Made by a program: the position numbers and the translations under genes
Assembly: GCF_020497125.1 (NCBI RefSeq)
Contig: NC_059077.1
Coordinates: 18,980,840-19,044,839, forward strand
From: Mauremys mutica
Taxonomy: Eukaryota > Chordata > Testudines > Geoemydidae
Length of the DNA: 64,000 nucleotides
Direction: 5' to 3'
In this document: positions 47,190 to 58,420 of the stretch, piece after piece
Layout of the letters: each line of letters starts with the position of its first letter
Position numbering within the stretch: position 1 is the stretch's first letter
Notes under the pieces: model-generated
What the model saw: the letters and a program-made list of their open reading frames with translations, nothing else
Database searches by the model: none
What the model was told of the DNA's origin: nothing

Positions 47190-47259
47190 TGCCTGATCTA
47201 AAGCCCAACTGAAGGCAGTGGAAATTTTCCATTGGCTTCACTGGGATTTCAGTCAGGTC
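47190..47259. repeat. short palindromic repeat (GCCTGATC...GTCAGGTC)
   Basis: Left arm GCCTGATCTAAAGCCCAACT, right arm TCACTGGGATTTCAGTCAGG, around TTTTCCATTGG. Same foldback group as 29.8 and 10.6 kb. Confidence 0.6.
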
Positions 47260-47845
47260 ACAAAGCTGTACAACTCTGCTACTATCTAACCATGCCACAC
47301 GCTGGCCCAGGTTGCCTCCTGTTTTTCAATACCATGTTGTGTTATTAACCTGGTTTACCCAATTTTGTGACAGCGAGGACCCTGTTGGCAGGTTGCCAGG
47401 AGCTACAAAATGACAATGATTTCCCTGCCTAATGGTAGCCACTGGGGTCAGTGGATACTGATCCCTGCCACATTGCAAGGGTGTAATCACTTTTCACAGC
47501 CCAGACCCATACCATATGAGTGCAGCCAGGAAACAAAGATCAGTCTCCCACCAGCCCTCCTGTGTGTCACCTCAGTTACCCACCGTGGACCTTCTGGTAT
47601 CAGTCTCATCTATATCCTTTGCCAGGGCCATCTTTGCCTTCACAGAAGGCCTCAATTTTTCCAACAATAGCAAAGGGGAAAAATCAGACCTATAATTCTG
47701 CACCCTAGCTCCATCACGCTTCTAAAGTAAAATGCAATCTGTTACATTTGGGGAATGAAGGAATCCTCTGGCCAGCCCTGTGCACAGTGGTGTGATTATG
47801 GTGGAGAAGAGTTTTGAAGAGAACAGGGGAACGTGGCTAAGACAG
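47260..47845. other. spacer, nothing recognised
   Basis: No gene or repeat recognised. Confidence 0.4.
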
Positions 47846-47966
47846 AGGGTTGCCAGTTGTGGTTGGACATATTTCTGGAGATTTAATCACCTGACATCAT
47901 CTTTAATTAATGATTAATCTTTAATTTCTGGAGACTCCAGTTCAGTCCTGGAGCGTTGGCAACCCT
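47846..47966. mobile_element. hAT-like MITE, 121 bp (AGGGTTGCCA ends)
   Basis: Termini AGGGTTGCCA and TTGGCAACCCT are inverted. Flanks TAAGACAG (47838-47845) and AAAGACAG (47967-47974) form an 8-bp duplication with one mismatch. The centre TTTAATTAATGATTAATCTT is itself nearly palindromic. Confidence 0.92.
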
Positions 47967-47974
47967 AAAGACAG

Positions 47975-49739
47975 ATCCAGTATCTACTGTCTTGGATCCA
48001 GGAGGAGGTGAGCAAATATAAGTGGGACAGCGTGGAGAAGCTTGCATGAAAATACTGCCCTTGCTTTTCCTGGACTGTGGGTAAAACAGAGGACTTTACT
48101 CTCTGGCAACACCTTTTATGAGTACAACAGTCACATACCATTTAAATAAGAGTACTTCACTCAGACACCAAAATATGTTTTCATAAGGCACAGATGAGTG
48201 AGTCTAGGCAGTTGAGGCCAAACATCACCTGGCATGAGGTGTTTGGCACCTGTCGAGATTTGTGTGTGTACTCACTGGTTTGTGAAGTAGGAAAGACTCT
48301 TGTTTCCTGATGATGGGGAGGGAAAGAATAACCCCTTTTTTTGATTTCTTATCCCTTTTCTGAATGCCAGTGAAACCTTGTTGAGAGTTCAGCATTGCTT
48401 CTCTTTTTGTCTAGAACCATTGGCTTCCAGGCCCAGGGATGAAAAAAATCAGGTTTGCAGATGGGTGCTCTTTAGAGATGGTCCCTGTTCCCTGCTTGTG
48501 TGCTATCTACGGGTTAAAGAGCGGGAGCACTTAGCCATTCCAAGAGGTGTTTTTAAATGATCTATGTTTATTCATTTACAAGCTTTACATCCAGACCCAT
48601 TCCCTAATGCTGTAATTTGCATGTTAATATAGAAGTTCATGTCATTTCTGAGGCTGCTGCAGGTGGAATGATGCTCTGGGTTCCAAAGCGGTGTTCTCCA
48701 ACTCAGTGATACTTTACTGGCAAGCAGCTTGACTTCTTTCAGTGCTGGATCCAGAACATTGCTTCATCAGCCCAGGGATGAAACAAGAGTTTGGTGGAGG
48801 CGAATGTCAACAGCAGAGAGCTCCCTTTCTCAGATTCTGAATTGCTTTCCTTAAGCCTCAGTACTTCTGAATATCTTTGGAAACTGGCGGGAATCCTTAC
48901 TCAGCTGTTTAGCGCTATGTGCTATTTGTTTTTGGTGGAAATAGCTGCTAATGTCATGGCATAAAGTTCTCATCTACATGTGGCAGGTCCCTGCAGATGC
49001 TACATTAAAGGGGCAGCTGGAAATCAATTTTCCAAAGGATTAAAACTCTAAATCTATGATGAAGGGAGAGTACTTTTAAATCAGCCAGTGATCAGATCTG
49101 AGGGCCAAATCCAATTTTCATTCACATCCATGGGAGTTTTTCAACTGATTCTAGTAGCAAGTGGACCAGACCCATATTAGAGTATCGCTAAAATTTCTTG
49201 TTGGCAGGCTTATTTTTCCTTTGAGAATTAGTGTATTATGCTAAGACACTGAGAAAGCAAGTTGGGACAGGTTATTGACAGATAATCCCGTGTTCCTTTA
49301 CTCTGAAGCAAGATGTACATTGTAGCATGATGGCTACCATGTTGGCCAACCCACTAGAGACTAAATCAGGGACCTCCAGAGCTGCTATCACTTGAGCTGC
49401 AGCTCTGTGGTTGTAATAGATTCATCTCCTCTGTGGACCAGGCACCAAGGGGAATCTGTAAAACACACTCGCCAGTGGGTTCAGTAGCATCAAGGGTATC
49501 CGAAGGAGCAAGTTAAATGCAGGAATTAAATGCAGTCAGAGTCCTCATACAACAGTGCCTGCCTTCTTTAGAGTTAGCCACCAGTGGCCCCAGCCTCCAG
49601 AAGAACACTTTCATTTTCTATTCCACCAGCATTGCTCAAACCATATCCTCCTACAACCCCAGTTACTGGGAGAGGGGAATCCCATTCCAGTCAAGATGTA
49701 AAGTGTTATCTATGCCTTTATTGTTGTTGATCATTTAAA
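47975..49739. other. anonymous DNA
   Basis: A fragment near 49098-49175 (AGGGCCAAATCCAATTTTC, then AGTGGACCAGACCC) resembles the GGGCC foldback group. Otherwise nothing. Confidence 0.4.
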
Positions 49740-49796
49740 CTGCAGTAGAAAATCAGGACTGGGGTCCCATTGTACTGGGTGCTGTACAAATACACT
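49740..49796 (-). mobile_element. LINE 3' fragment, inverted
   Basis: GGGGTCCCATTGTACTGGGT, then GCTGTACAAATACA: complement of the module at 41.9 kb. Confidence 0.45.
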
Positions 49797-50062
49797 GTGG
49801 CTAACTCTCGCAATCTGATCCGCCAGTCTTGAGGTATTTAGTGTTTTTCTTAAAGATCCTGCAATCAGATGACAATTTCAGCCTTTTTTTTTTAAAGTAC
49901 ATCTCTAGCTCTGGAGGTGGCAGAGAAAAGCTTGGAAATGTGAACCCTGCACCCAGGGACAACAGCAGAAAACCCCAAAAGGGTATTTTTAAAAATCTTA
50001 TGATTTTTTTCACCTATTCTCATGATTTTGGAGGGCCTGATTCATTTTTTTTTGAATGGCAA
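49797..50062 (-). mobile_element. old DNA-transposon fragment, family of 18190-18480
   Basis: TGGCTAACTCTCGCAATCTG on the left, then TTTTTAAAAATCTTATGATT, then TCTCATGATTTTGGAGGGCC, then AATGGCAATACCG on the right. Same landmarks as 18.2-18.5 kb, in reverse order and orientation. Confidence 0.5.
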
Positions 50063-50509
50063 TACCGCAAACATGCATTTAGAAACAGTCCCTGCTCAGA
50101 GTTCTTAAATGCATCCAGGTTTTATGAATATTATTGCCCATTTTCTCTGCCTAAAGAATTAACTTTTTAATACCTTTCGATTTAATTATACTTTTTAAAG
50201 CACAAACTGTTTTTATTCTAATTCCTATTCCCAACTGTGTACAGAAATTAAAAAGCTAGTAAGATCCTCAGCTTTATGTATAGTAGCTTCATTCAAAAAG
50301 CATTCAAGGGAAGGAATGGGTAGTTCACATTCTTCTTCCAGGAAAAAAAAAAGATGCTTTAAAATTTTCAAGGTGCAAACTAAATTACAAGATGCCCAGG
50401 AGTGTGCAATAGCATTTCATTGTTTGAGTTTGGAATAAAAGACAGATAATTAGGAAATTGGGAGTCTATTAATTTTCCAAATTTACTCATGCAAGAAGCT
50501 CTGAGCTAT
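50063..50509. other. spacer, nothing recognised
   Basis: AT-rich; no feature. Confidence 0.4.
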
Positions 50510-50945
50510 GGTGATATTTGCTTACCTCGTCATTATGCAAAAATATATTAGCTAATTATTTTGACTAATGCAATTAAGATATGCATATTTAGCATAAACT
50601 ATACAATAGAAATGTTACAGTCAGCAATTGCTGGGTTGCACTCATGGGCAGCAGAGAGGCAAAAGTCTCGGCATAGTCTCTGATGGTAAACCATAAGATT
50701 GCTACAACTATGCCTGAACTGTTGTTGTTAGTTCTGTTGCACTAATTAATTTACTTTACAGCATGACTAGGTGGCACAGCTAGCAGTGGTATTAATTTTT
50801 GTTGAGAGACACCTGAAGATGTCAGCTTTGGGCAACAGTGTCTGCACCTTTAATTGCCTTAATCAGTGGAAATGCAGTATCTTTTGCAGGGATCCAATTA
50901 AAACACTCAATAGCTCCTTTCTTTGCACTTTATTTTTATGAATAT
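50510..50945. other. candidate conserved non-coding element
   Basis: About 430 bp free of recognisable repeats and of long homopolymers, dense in TAATTA-type homeodomain motifs (GCTAATTATTTTGACTAATG, CACTAATTAATTTACTTTAC) and a POU-like ATGCATATTTAGCATAAA. This texture is common in vertebrate developmental enhancers, but AT-rich neutral DNA also produces such motifs. Only cross-species alignment can decide. Confidence 0.25.
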
Positions 50946-53144
50946 TCCAACTTGTAAGAGTTAAGGAAGTAGTAACCCCAGAAAACTTTCCTCTCTTCCA
51001 ACAGCAGGTTCACAACTGTGCCCTTCTTGGGATGAAAGATCACAACCATTCCTCCCCTACCCTCTTCCATTGTTTCATACTTATGATGGGAGGAACAGGG
51101 GGAGCACCTTTTCAAAGATTAATGCTTTTTAACATGTTTGACTGAAAAATCCTTCTAATTATCTATGGATCCTACTAATTAACTGCTTTAACAGCTCAGT
51201 TTTGCTACCCTTATTCATGTTAGTAGTACCTCATTCCACAAGCAGTGCCATTGACATCAGTGGCACTAACTTGCAGAATAAGGTGCTTCTTAACATGAGT
51301 TAAAAGGTGGCAGGATCTGCCCCTTATAAGTACTTTCACTTGGCTTTTTTTTCCCCTGGGCTGGGGAATAGTCCTTCAATATACAAAATTGGACAGATCC
51401 TGTTCTTTCATTCTGGTCCTGTCACTTTCCCCCCAAAGTAACCTTACCTGCTACAATATCTATCACACAATGCCTTTTCTACCATTGGGATGAACTGCAC
51501 ACGCCCCTCCAAAACCATCATTAGTGCACTTCCCAGGAACAGCCAGCAGGGAATGAATGAATAGTGATGGACTCTCTCCAGAGACCAACTTTATGTCTGT
51601 GATCAATTATACATAGAGCTGAGGGAATAATTGGGGTTTTGGCTGATTGGCCAAACTAAAAAAATCCAAAAAATATTTCATCTCAGGTCAACCCAATTGA
51701 AATTTTTCATTGTTTCTTGCCAAGAACAAAAAATAGTTTCAGAGTGAGCAAAACATTTAATTCAGTCTGAAACAATATTGTTTCAGTTTTTGCATTTAAT
51801 TTTAAACGTTTTACCCTTTTTTTGTTTTTATTTTAAAATAAATCTAGTACATTTCTAAACCAAATGTCATTTTAAAACAAGTCAGAACATTTCATTTCAA
51901 AACCATTGAAACAAAATGTTTCTTTAAAAAAAAAACCTTTTCCCATCCAAAACTATTCACTGAATTTGACCCAAATTCACAGATTGTTTTGGTCAGCCTG
52001 AAACTGCCTTGTTTGTCGAGTAAATTATTTGTCAAAAAAAATTCACCCAGTTCTAATTAAACATACTTATTTAGCTGGATTATGACTTTAAGCACAACCC
52101 TGGACCACACTGCTGTCCTGAGTCACAGTTGTTCCTCCCTGCTCCTTGGAGTTCGTAATTTGCTACTGTGTCATATCAGCAGTAAATTACAGTACCTAAC
52201 ATGCTGGCTCAGCGGTGTAAGCATGACTATGGGAAGATGAAGTCAATGCTCTACCCATTCCCTGCCTACATTCTGTGAGGAGGGAGTAAGCAGGTGTGCA
52301 GGCCCACTTACTCCTGCATGGCTGGACCCAAGGTCTGGATAGTCCATGAAGGAGTTCGCTCACTGTTAGCGCCTTCTTGTGACGGGACATGGCGTAGTAG
52401 CTCTCTTCCAGTCTGGTCCCTCTTGACAATGGTCACTCCACCTGTGTAGGTTTGCCTTTACCTGCAACTTGGCTCTGCAGCCAGATCACTTTAAAGTCTC
52501 TTTCCTTCTGCTCTGCTGCCCTTATAAGCTGCACCTCCAGCCTATGTATGCACTGGTAGGGTGAGACTGGAGCAGCTCTGGAAGCCCCTGTTTTCCAGTG
52601 TGGGATCATCACAGTAGACCATGTCATGGTATGAGAGCAGGTTCTTATAACCACTTTGCTCCACAGCTGCATTGTCTAAATTGCAAGTGGCTATTGGTGA
52701 TAAGTGGTACCCAGGGCTTAACATACAAGTCTCTTCACACCTTGCAAACTTTTAAAGCCTAAAACACAATTGCTTTGAATGCTGTGTGCAATTCTGGAGC
52801 TTCCTTTGTGTTGCAGATATGTTTATTTGGGATCGGTTATTTCATGAGTTCCACCCAAGAGCCCCAAAAGAACCAACCCATTACACTCTCTGAATGAGAA
52901 GTGTTTCAACTAAAGATGGATAGTCCAAACTGTACATGAGCCCATTCTAATGGGGGGTGAGATGTGAACTATGACCCACTACCCCTTAATGCTCTTTTTA
53001 TATCCCACTTCCTCTATTCCCTGCTTTCCCCACCTCAGCACTCATCCCTTAGCCTATATCAGCTGAGTCCCTACATTCTCTATATTCCGCATATATTTCT
53101 TTTCCTGTCTATCTCTTCTTCTTTGAGCTCCCCCATGGCTTGAG
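50946..53144. other. anonymous DNA
   Basis: A fragment near 51220-51320 (AGTGCCATTGACATCAGTGG, then GGTGGCAGGATCTGCCCC) belongs to the foldback repeat group. 51.65-52.05 kb is rich in AAAATTT-type words. No gene. Confidence 0.4.
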
Positions 53145-53750
53145 CTCTATTTTTAATTATTATTATTACTATTTGTATTATTGTAGCACCTAGGAGCCCC
53201 AGTCATGGACCGGGACCCCATGGTGCTAGGCGCTGTACAGAGAACAAAAAGATGATCCCTGCCCTAAAGCGCTTACAATCTAAGCATAACACAAGAGGCA
53301 ACATATGGATACAGACAGACCAACCGGGGAATAGAAGGGAACAATGAGACGCTATTGGTCAGCATGATAGCCTGTGGTCTTAGCACACCAGCAGCCTAAC
53401 CCTTGCCAAGTTTTATTTTTATAGGCTTTGTAGCAAATATGAGTTTTAAGGAGAGTTTTCAGGGAGGACAATGAGTTTTGGAGATGTTTACCGGGAGCTT
53501 CTCCCATGAAGAAGTGGCATTATGGGGGAAAGCACAGAGATGTTTGTTGGGAATTTGAACAACCGGGCAATGGAGGCAGAGATCATGGGTGACTGGAGGT
53601 GAGAATCGACCTTTCAATACGGAATGAGAGGTAGGCTGGCAATAGGCCATGATGAAGGGCCTCGAAAGTGAAGACAAGTAGCTTATGTTTGCTACGATAG
53701 AGAAGAGGGAGCCAGTGAAGGGATGCAAAGAGCCATAACAGTCCCTCCTA
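53145..53750 (-). mobile_element. long LINE-derived 3' fragment, inverted
   Basis: Opens with an (ATT)n tail, then GTAGCACCTAGGAGCCCCAG and GTGCTAGGCGCTGTACAGAG, then about 450 bp continuing through GAGTTTTAAGGAGAGTTTTC and AGGGCCTCGAAAGTGAAGAC. The first 130 bp are the inverted 3' module seen elsewhere; the rest is further upstream sequence of the same kind of element. Limits on the right are approximate. Confidence 0.5.
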
Positions 53751-55357
53751 CATTTACTGATATTACAGCATGTTGTGTCTGGGTCTTAGCAGTTCTGGCT
53801 GCAACTGCTTAGCCTAGATTAGTTTCCATATTTAGATTGTGTGTACCATGAAGCCTCCCTATGCAATGCATTTTATTAAAACTGTGAAGGAAAACCTGGC
53901 AGCATATAATATTTGAAAACATCAGCAAAGCCTGCCAGCCTTTTTTTTATGCATAGGCCAATCTCCCATGACCACAAACTAGAAATGGTTGGACTAGCAA
54001 TGATACTGGGCGTTGGGCAAAAAGAGTTCTTGATGACATAGAGGGGGGGAAACCACTGATGGACTGAAAAATGGTGGGACTGTCTTGTGTAGGTGGGGGG
54101 ATAATTAGGTTGTACTTGGAGGCAGAGGCCAAGGGTCAAGGTGGAAGGGATGAGTATGTACCTATGATTTTGCTTAGTGTGCACTGATCCCACTGAGACC
54201 AATGAAGGTTGGGATAGGAGTGTGGAAATTTTGGAGTGCTGTGTGGACACCCATGTACCCATGCAAATATGATAAATGCAGCTCAGATATGTACCTCATT
54301 ACTGAGTCTGGGTGCTTTGATTTAAAGATCTTCCAGTAATCTGAGCCATCACAGTAGAGAGGGAAGATGGGATGGACAAAAGAAAGGTGAGAAAAAGACA
54401 GAGAAGGTGGGATGAGAAGAAGACGACCTCAGGTTGTATATAAACATACAAAGGTCTGAGGGCTTAACTGAGCTGAACCTTCTCAGGTTTGCTCATCACT
54501 CGTTGTGATGCCCATGGAGTCTTTTTGGCTAATTTTGCACTAACCATGTGGACTGTCAAATGGCTCCTGCTGTATTTTGTTGCCCTTTCAAATATTTCTC
54601 AAAGAGTAGGCGGTACCATCTGGTGGACAATCTGCCTGCGTGCTACAGCATCATACCTATCACAGTGTAGATGGGCCCAAAGTAACTGTCAGCTCTGCTG
54701 AACGCATCTACAGTAAACAGGCAGCTACACACCATGACTAAGGGCTACTCTATGAGTGGGCAAAGGAGGGATGGGGGCAAAGAGCATTGTCCCTGCATCT
54801 CACCCCTGTACAAGGGCTGAGCACAACGGGAGTCCTTGCATTCCACAGGGCCAGTGCCATGGCCACTAGTAGCGTCTCTAAACAGGATGAAGAACCATGA
54901 GACGTCAGCAGGACTCTTCTCACCAGCAGAGCTGGCAAGGCATAGAAGGGAGCAGAAGCTGAAGTCTGTGCTGCACTTGTGCTCCCCAGAGCTCCAGGAG
55001 TGCTGGGGGCAAACAGCTTTCAGAGCTCCCAGTGAGGCAGTGGGTTCACGTTGTCTCCACCTGGTCCTACAGTAACATGCTGCAAATCAGATCCCTGCCC
55101 CAGAGTACACAGGACCCAGTGTCACATCTGGGGAGGATTTGTCTTCAGTTGTTTCAAGAGCCTGGGCAGGGATCTGCTGGAAATCTCCCCAGGATGTTGC
55201 ATGAGTGTGACTGGCAAGATGTTTGGCTTTCTTTTGTGTCAGGATCTTTAAGAAACAAATCCTGCTATCACATACACTTTGAGCACTCCTGCTGCAGCTT
55301 CCCTCAGCCGATCAGTGTGGTGTTCTGCTGTATTTGCACCTATAGCCACACCCTCAC
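53751..55357. other. anonymous DNA
   Basis: Overlapping short frames on both strands, none with a recognisable domain. No repeat recognised. Confidence 0.4.
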
Positions 55358-55662
55358 TGATACAACAATAATAATTAACAATTTGATCCTAATTTTACAA
55401 ATGGGGACTCAGACACAGAGAAATGAGGGGCCAGATTTTTCAACAGAGCTCAGGGTCACATTTTCAGGTGCTCAGCACCTACAATTGGAGCCAGATTTTC
55501 AGAAGAACTCAGCTGCCATTTAGGCACCTGAAGAAGGGCCAGATTCTCAAAGCAGCTCAACACTCAACACATTGAGCTCGTCTGGAAATTGAGCCCTCCA
55601 CGATTTGCCAAGGTCACAGACTGAGTCTGTGGCAGAGACAGGAATTGAACCTACCTTACTTT
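55358..55662 (-). mobile_element. MIR-type SINE split by another repeat
   Basis: The left part (CCTAATTTTACAAATGGGGA, then GACACAGAGAAATGA) and the right part (GATTTGCCAAGGTCACAGAC, then TGGCAGAGACAGGAATTGAA) are consecutive pieces of an inverted MIR. Between them, about 55425-55600, lies a repeat starting GGGGCCAGATTTTTCAAC with internal CAGATTTTCAG motifs and an end reading GGAAATTGAGCCCTC. Confidence 0.65.
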
Positions 55663-57029
55663 ACAGCAGCATCTCCTGTGACCCTATCCAATAGTGCTGT
55701 CATGTGGCTGACACCCAACGGCAATCTAGTCAGCCATGCTGTCACTGCTGGCGAGGGTGGCCCTGAGACAAACACAGAAGAACAGTCTCTTCAAATGCTT
55801 TCTGGGACCCCTGTTCTCCATAGACCTTGTTGGCCCTTCACCTTGTCTTCACCATTCGATCCTCGTAAAGCTTGTCCCCTGGCATCAAGGGGAGATGTCT
55901 TTAAACAGCTATTAACTATTTTTCCCCTCCTCGTGATTTTACGGGAAATAGGGTCCTTTATCCCTAAGTGTTTACCACATTCACCTGCTCTGGAGCTGCA
56001 CTATCCTTCATGTGGAGTTTGGTGCAATCTTTTCTTTATCATGTCACTTTGCATTGCTTTTCTTAATTTTTTTTTTTACATATTGCACATCCCAGCATAC
56101 CAGCGCTGCTGACTCTGCAACCGTCACCTTCCCCCAATGTCCCCTCTCCTAAGAACAGTGTGTGAACTTGCCAGACAGCAAAGGGAAGGTTTTTTTATAC
56201 ACCGAAAAATGTAAATAAATAAATAAATGTACTCTGATTTTTGTATTTTTTTAGCATAGAGAGGCTAGGATAGTCGTCGGGAAATAACTCAAACAACATT
56301 TTACGGATTGAGCTCTAATTCTTTAACATTGTAACTGCGAGCTAAACGGCTCAGGAGCTATAAGAGGAAATCAATCTGTATCACTATTGATCCCCAAAAA
56401 ATTTGTATCAGATTCATGTGTGTGATCACAGTGCCAAAATGATTAATTTGTCCACAGCTCTCTCATTTCTCAACAGAATTATATCTAGTTATATAATAAA
56501 CTGTAAAAGATGTGCAGATGTTAAGATTCAGCCTCTGTGTTGGATTGGTTTCAAAGAGCACTGTGCCAGGAAGGATACCTGGATTTGGGTCTTGCTTTTA
56601 CATATTCATTCCCTAGTCCCAAGAGACTCAAGGGTATCAAAGGGGCAATAGGTTTAATTTAGGATTTGGGAATTGGGAGGGGATTGAAATTGGGTGGTGA
56701 CCGTTGGTTCTACAAAACACCTTCTGCCAGTTTATTTATTTATCTAAAGCAATATTAGAATTCTCTCCAATTCCCATATCCCCTCACATTCTCTTTTGAG
56801 GAGAATGAACACTGAAAGGGCATTTCTTAGTCACAGGTTCAGGGTTTAGAGAATGGACTTGCAGGAGGCCCACTACCAAAGGGAATTCTGAGCTCTAAAA
56901 CTTCTTAACAGCATGTAAAACAAGAGTACCCACACTCTGAGATATCCATGGTTACATGTATCCCACCAAGTTGTAAAACATGGACCATGACTACTTTATC
57001 CATGTAAAAGAGAATTTTTTCTTCCTCCA
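55663..57029. other. anonymous DNA with a short (AAAT)n
   Basis: (AAAT)n of about four units at 56212-56229. A 155-codon plus frame starting at 55645 overlaps the end of the MIR and has no domain, so it is not called. Confidence 0.4.
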
Positions 57030-57593
57030 TGTGAGGGTTCACTCCCCTCATCACAGGGCAACACGGCCTAGTGGCCCAAGTCCATAGACTTGCCCCTGGT
57101 TATGGGATAACACAGCCTAGTAGCCAGAGTCCATAGACTTGCCCCTAACAGCACCGTAGGACCTTGCCACAGACTCAGCAGGGGGTCCTACCAAAACACG
57201 CTGAGGCTTACCGGGGGCAAGGTACCAGTCTGCCACACACCCCCTCCAGGTTGCTTCCTACCGAGATGAGAGTTGGGGTCTCCCAGAATCTCCAGGTTCT
57301 CCGCGGGCCTCTGGGTCCATCGCCTCCTCGGGCTCCACCTGCACCCGGGCTTCGTGCTGGTCAGGGGAAGCTTCAGGTCCCAGCACGTTCAAGGGTGGTG
57401 GCTGGTTCTCTGCAGGAGCTTCCCGGGTAGGTCCTTCCCCTGCGGCTGCCAGCCCAAACTGAGCTGAGTTCCCTCCTTTTATAATCCCAGAGCACTTGGA
57501 GCATGCCCAGCACGAACAGGGCGGGACTTCCGCCGCCAGAGCTACTGGTCTTACGCTGCTGGGGCTAGTGTGGGGCAGGGCTGCCCCGTCACA
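57030..57593 (-). mobile_element. solo LTR, Gypsy-type, perfect 5-bp duplication
   Basis: Starts TGTGAGGGTTCAC and ends GCCCCGTCACA; flanked on both sides by CTCCA (57025-57029 and 57594-57598). On the minus strand a TATA box (ATTATAAAAGG) lies about 115 bp from the LTR start, which sets the orientation. Near the other end a 49-bp unit (CCTAGTGGCCCAAGTCCATA, second copy at 57116) is present twice. The 564-bp length and inverted TGTGA/TCACA ends fit. Internal frames (up to 113 codons) are not genes. Confidence 0.93.
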
Positions 57594-57614
57594 CTCCACA
57601 ACATTTAAAAACTC

Positions 57615-57773
57615 TTGCCCTGTCTACACTTACTGGGGATCAATGCTGCTGTCTCCTGTCGATGCAGCGCAGTGTAGACACCGCGGTAAGTTGGCCTAAG
57701 CTAAGTCAACTCCAGTTACATTATTCACGCAGCTGGAGTAGCGTAACTTAGGTCGACTTAGTATAGACAAGTC
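57615..57773. mobile_element. internally deleted MITE, family of 3912-4206
   Basis: Ends TTGCCCTGTCTACACTTA and CTTAGTATAGACAAGTCC. Internal GCAGTGTAGACACCGCGGTA and GCTGGAGTAGCGTAACTTAG match the 3' half of the 3.9-4.2 kb copy, while its middle is missing. Confidence 0.7.
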
Positions 57774-57959
57774 CTCTGACACCTCCTTCCTGGCAAAACA
57801 CCTAAAGTACTCATCCACATCTTGATTACCTCTCCTCACAATTACTATATCTTTCTCTTCTCTAACCTCCCTGACATTCACGTCACCTGCCCCAGTCTGT
57901 CCAAAGCATGAACATTAAAATGATCTACCTCATCATCATTCTGACCATGTCCCCTCTTT
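57774..57959. other. spacer
   Basis: Nothing recognised. Confidence 0.4.
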
Positions 57960-58420
57960 GAACCCCTTTAGCAGATCTCCCTGGTCCACCATATCACGAT
58001 TAAACTTAAAGCCTCACCTTCAAGGTCCTGAACAACTGTACTCTATCTAAGCCCTTGTCTCTCATTGGATTCCCTCATGCCATCTGCTCAGCTTTGGCAT
58101 CCTGGTTATTTCTTTATCCCACTGCTATTTCTGTACCTTTTTCACCTGTCCCTTATACATGGAAGATCCTCCCAACTCCAGATTGCTGAATCATTGCCAT
58201 TTTCTCGTTCAAATGCTTCTTAAAGACCCTTTTATGATACCACCAAGAAGTAGATTGAAAATATTTTGGAAAAAAAATCGTCCTCTGAGTATCCTACTGC
58301 ATCCTGTCTTCAGTGTATCCATCTTTAAGACTGTAAGCTCTTTAGGGTCTTCTCTGTGCCTTGTACCATGCCGATCACATTGTTAGTGCTTAACAACTAG
58401 TAAATATTAATTAATAATGA
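57960..58420 (+). mobile_element. LINE ORF2 end and 3' UTR
   Basis: AAGCCTCACCTTCAAGGTCC starts a stretch that reads like the last about 90 codons of a CR1/L3-type ORF2: a CPLYMEDPPNS segment where family members have W-N-x-L-P, then FLVQMLLKDPF where they have SSFKSLLKTHF. The 3' module follows at TGTAAGCTCTTTAGGGTCTT and ends in an AATTAATAATGATAAA tail. Multiple stops; long dead. Confidence 0.55.

Noticed and set aside
55645..56112. 155-codon plus-strand frame
   Set aside because: It starts inside the interrupted MIR and shows no domain; the hydrophobic end comes from T-rich sequence.
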